A stretch of DNA of 64,000 nt from CBDCXF01 sp965223755 (lineage in GTDB: Bacteria > Acidobacteriota > Thermoanaerobaculia > Multivoradales > JAHEKO01). A program made the translations under genes and the position numbers. Below the pieces are notes generated by a model. The model worked only from the letters and a program-made list of their open reading frames with translations. It was not told the origin of the DNA and made no database searches. Below are positions 63,901 to 64,000 of this stretch, in pieces. Every line of letters begins with the position of its first letter. Within the stretch, counting starts at the first letter, position 1. The stretch is from contig CBDCXF010000001.1 in NCBI GenBank assembly GCA_965223755.1, positions 1,426,001-1,490,000 of the forward strand. The letters are read 5' to 3'.

Positions 63901-64000
63901 ATCCTGGATCGAGTCGGGCAGCCGACCCTCCCGCACCGTTATTCCCGTATCGGAGGTCGATCGTTTGCCGGTTCTCCCTCAAGAGGCGCTCGTGACTCCC
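60980..64000 (+). CDS. AddA/RecB-like UvrD-family helicase, 3' end outside window
   Basis: 1007 open codons to the window edge from the GTG at 60980, which overlaps the AddB-like stop (GTGA). Helicase motifs in order: EAAAGTGKTTALIKRL, VTFTRKAAGEL, GTIHSFCAEIL, Walker B FVDEFQDTDPIQ, LVGDPKQSIYRFRRAD, TLHSAKGLEFPVVIL and VRVAYVAATRARDLL. It pairs with the preceding gene as an AddAB-type helicase-nuclease. Whether it has its own C-terminal nuclease domain cannot be seen. Confidence 0.9.
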   Translation, partial: MTQTPNFTDLEKQDAVARQRISTDLGTSFVVEAAAGTGKTTALIKRLVAVLADGEAEVHEIVAVTFTRKAAGELKLKLRVELEQARSDLDPTSAQYRHVDRSLARLEEATIGTIHSFCAEILHQRPIAAGIDPNFVELDREQADVLHEQVFRRWIQEQLGDPSPALQRTLARLAHAPAWLSEPPLERLRRAALMLLDWRDFDAPWQRPEIDLAVEIDRLTDRTLEIAAMSEGGGQSDPLFRSLAPVRDLADWVLRTESEGARIYPELEARLGAVQRELSGNRWKGRGDHYTHEVLRGDMLAAKHSLTVELDEFAQRSDADLAAALHSELAPLMDAYDHAKRQLGGLDFADLLLQTRDLLTRDQDVRAHLQRQYKYIFVDEFQDTDPIQAAILLLLTADDASVRDWRQVTPEAGKLFLVGDPKQSIYRFRRADVRFYQQIQDYLLARGVERLYLSRSFRSLQSLQQTVNAAFATAMHEDHEAGQAQYVPLLPVRDRDGDADRGSAAQPSVIALPVPRPYGRYSLAKSAVEASLPDTTAAFIQWLVEESGWTIEDPASGKSVAIRPRHICLLFRRFVGWKTDITNGYVRALESRGLPHMLVGGRSLHHREEIETLRTALMAIEWPSDELSVYATLKGSLFALPDEQLFLYREHGGKLDPLAARIDDARFADVASALDVLAAAHRQRNRIRIATTIGNLLRETRAHAGFVLRPAGRQVLANINHLVGVARAWERRDGSSFRGFVEYLVRESESFSTRQPAIIEETDEGVRVMTLHSAKGLEFPVVILADPTTNATKAPSLAVDAEMGLCAQRILGLAPHDLLERQEVEHTRDRAEAVRVAYVAATRARDLLVVPAVGDLDRNGNFFPSQGWLAPLYSAVYPKRERFHLPVVADKCPRFGSSSVLERPVDMDGRDDHSVRPGLHKPQIGNHQVVWWDPAALNLDAPSNFGLVHKNLLAEPQDGDGGRKEYEAWRQRRRSWIESGSRPSRTVIPVSEVDRLPVLPQEALVTP

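Overview
The window is a single chromosomal segment, gene-dense and GC-rich (roughly 60%), with no insertion sequence, phage, CRISPR array or other obvious mobile DNA. It comes from a Gram-negative bacterium: it carries a type IV pilus secretin, LolA, lipoproteins with classic lipoboxes and SecDF. A myxococcal-type cysteine-rich repeat, DUF4388, zinc-ribbon/TPR proteins, two sigma-54 activators and AMIN-rich pilus proteins suggest a deltaproteobacterial (Myxococcota-like) lineage. That placement is inference. Many starts are GTG or TTG, and 4-nt stop/start overlaps (GTGA, ATGA, TTGA) are common.

Layout. 1-2054 (minus): 5' part of thrS and two valine tRNAs. 2212-4857 (plus): a phytase-like lipoprotein and a CNNM/CorC transporter. 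4930-25515 is one long minus-strand run. Read in transcription order it is pilMNOPQ, two lipoproteins, an AMIN-only paralogue of the PilQ N-terminus, an Ig/PKD lipoprotein, a TPR protein, accB-accC, a ThiE-AroK fusion, a phosphoesterase, a 52-aa membrane protein, an ECF sigma / zinc anti-sigma / bactofilin-like membrane protein set, a 3-hydroxyacyl-CoA dehydrogenase, a zinc-ribbon TPR protein and proS. 25851-33620: rpmB (plus), then rel and the lolA-tgt-yajC-secD-secF set (minus). 33740-41321: folK and an HD hydrolase (plus), then an ABC exporter half, trmB, a nucleotidyltransferase, a SurA-like/DsbA-like protein, holB and tmk (minus). 41436-44876: pntAA-pntAB-pntB plus a lipoprotein. 44899-46755: a second ABC exporter half. 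46919-52272: pilT-pilC-pilS-pilR. 52273-55617: XdhC, FmdB and DUF4388 proteins and moeA. 55618-57545: a structured intergenic region and a GAF-type sigma-54 activator. 57672-64000: an AddB-like nuclease and an AddA-like helicase, the latter cut by the window end.

The genes cover housekeeping (translation, fatty-acid initiation, protein export, replication, redox balance) and two blocks of a type IV pilus machine: the alignment subcomplex and secretin, and the retraction ATPase, platform protein and PilSR two-component system. pilA and pilB are not in the window.

The most interesting region is 55665-55825. On the minus strand a near-consensus sigma-54 (-24/-12) promoter is followed about 130 nt later by a strong intrinsic terminator, with no convincing reading frame between. 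Upstream lie inverted repeats at the distance expected for activator binding, and then the gene for a GAF-AAA-Fis sigma-54 activator on the same strand. I read this as an unannotated, activator-linked small RNA. Two further sigma-54-like sites precede an Ig/PKD lipoprotein gene and lolA.
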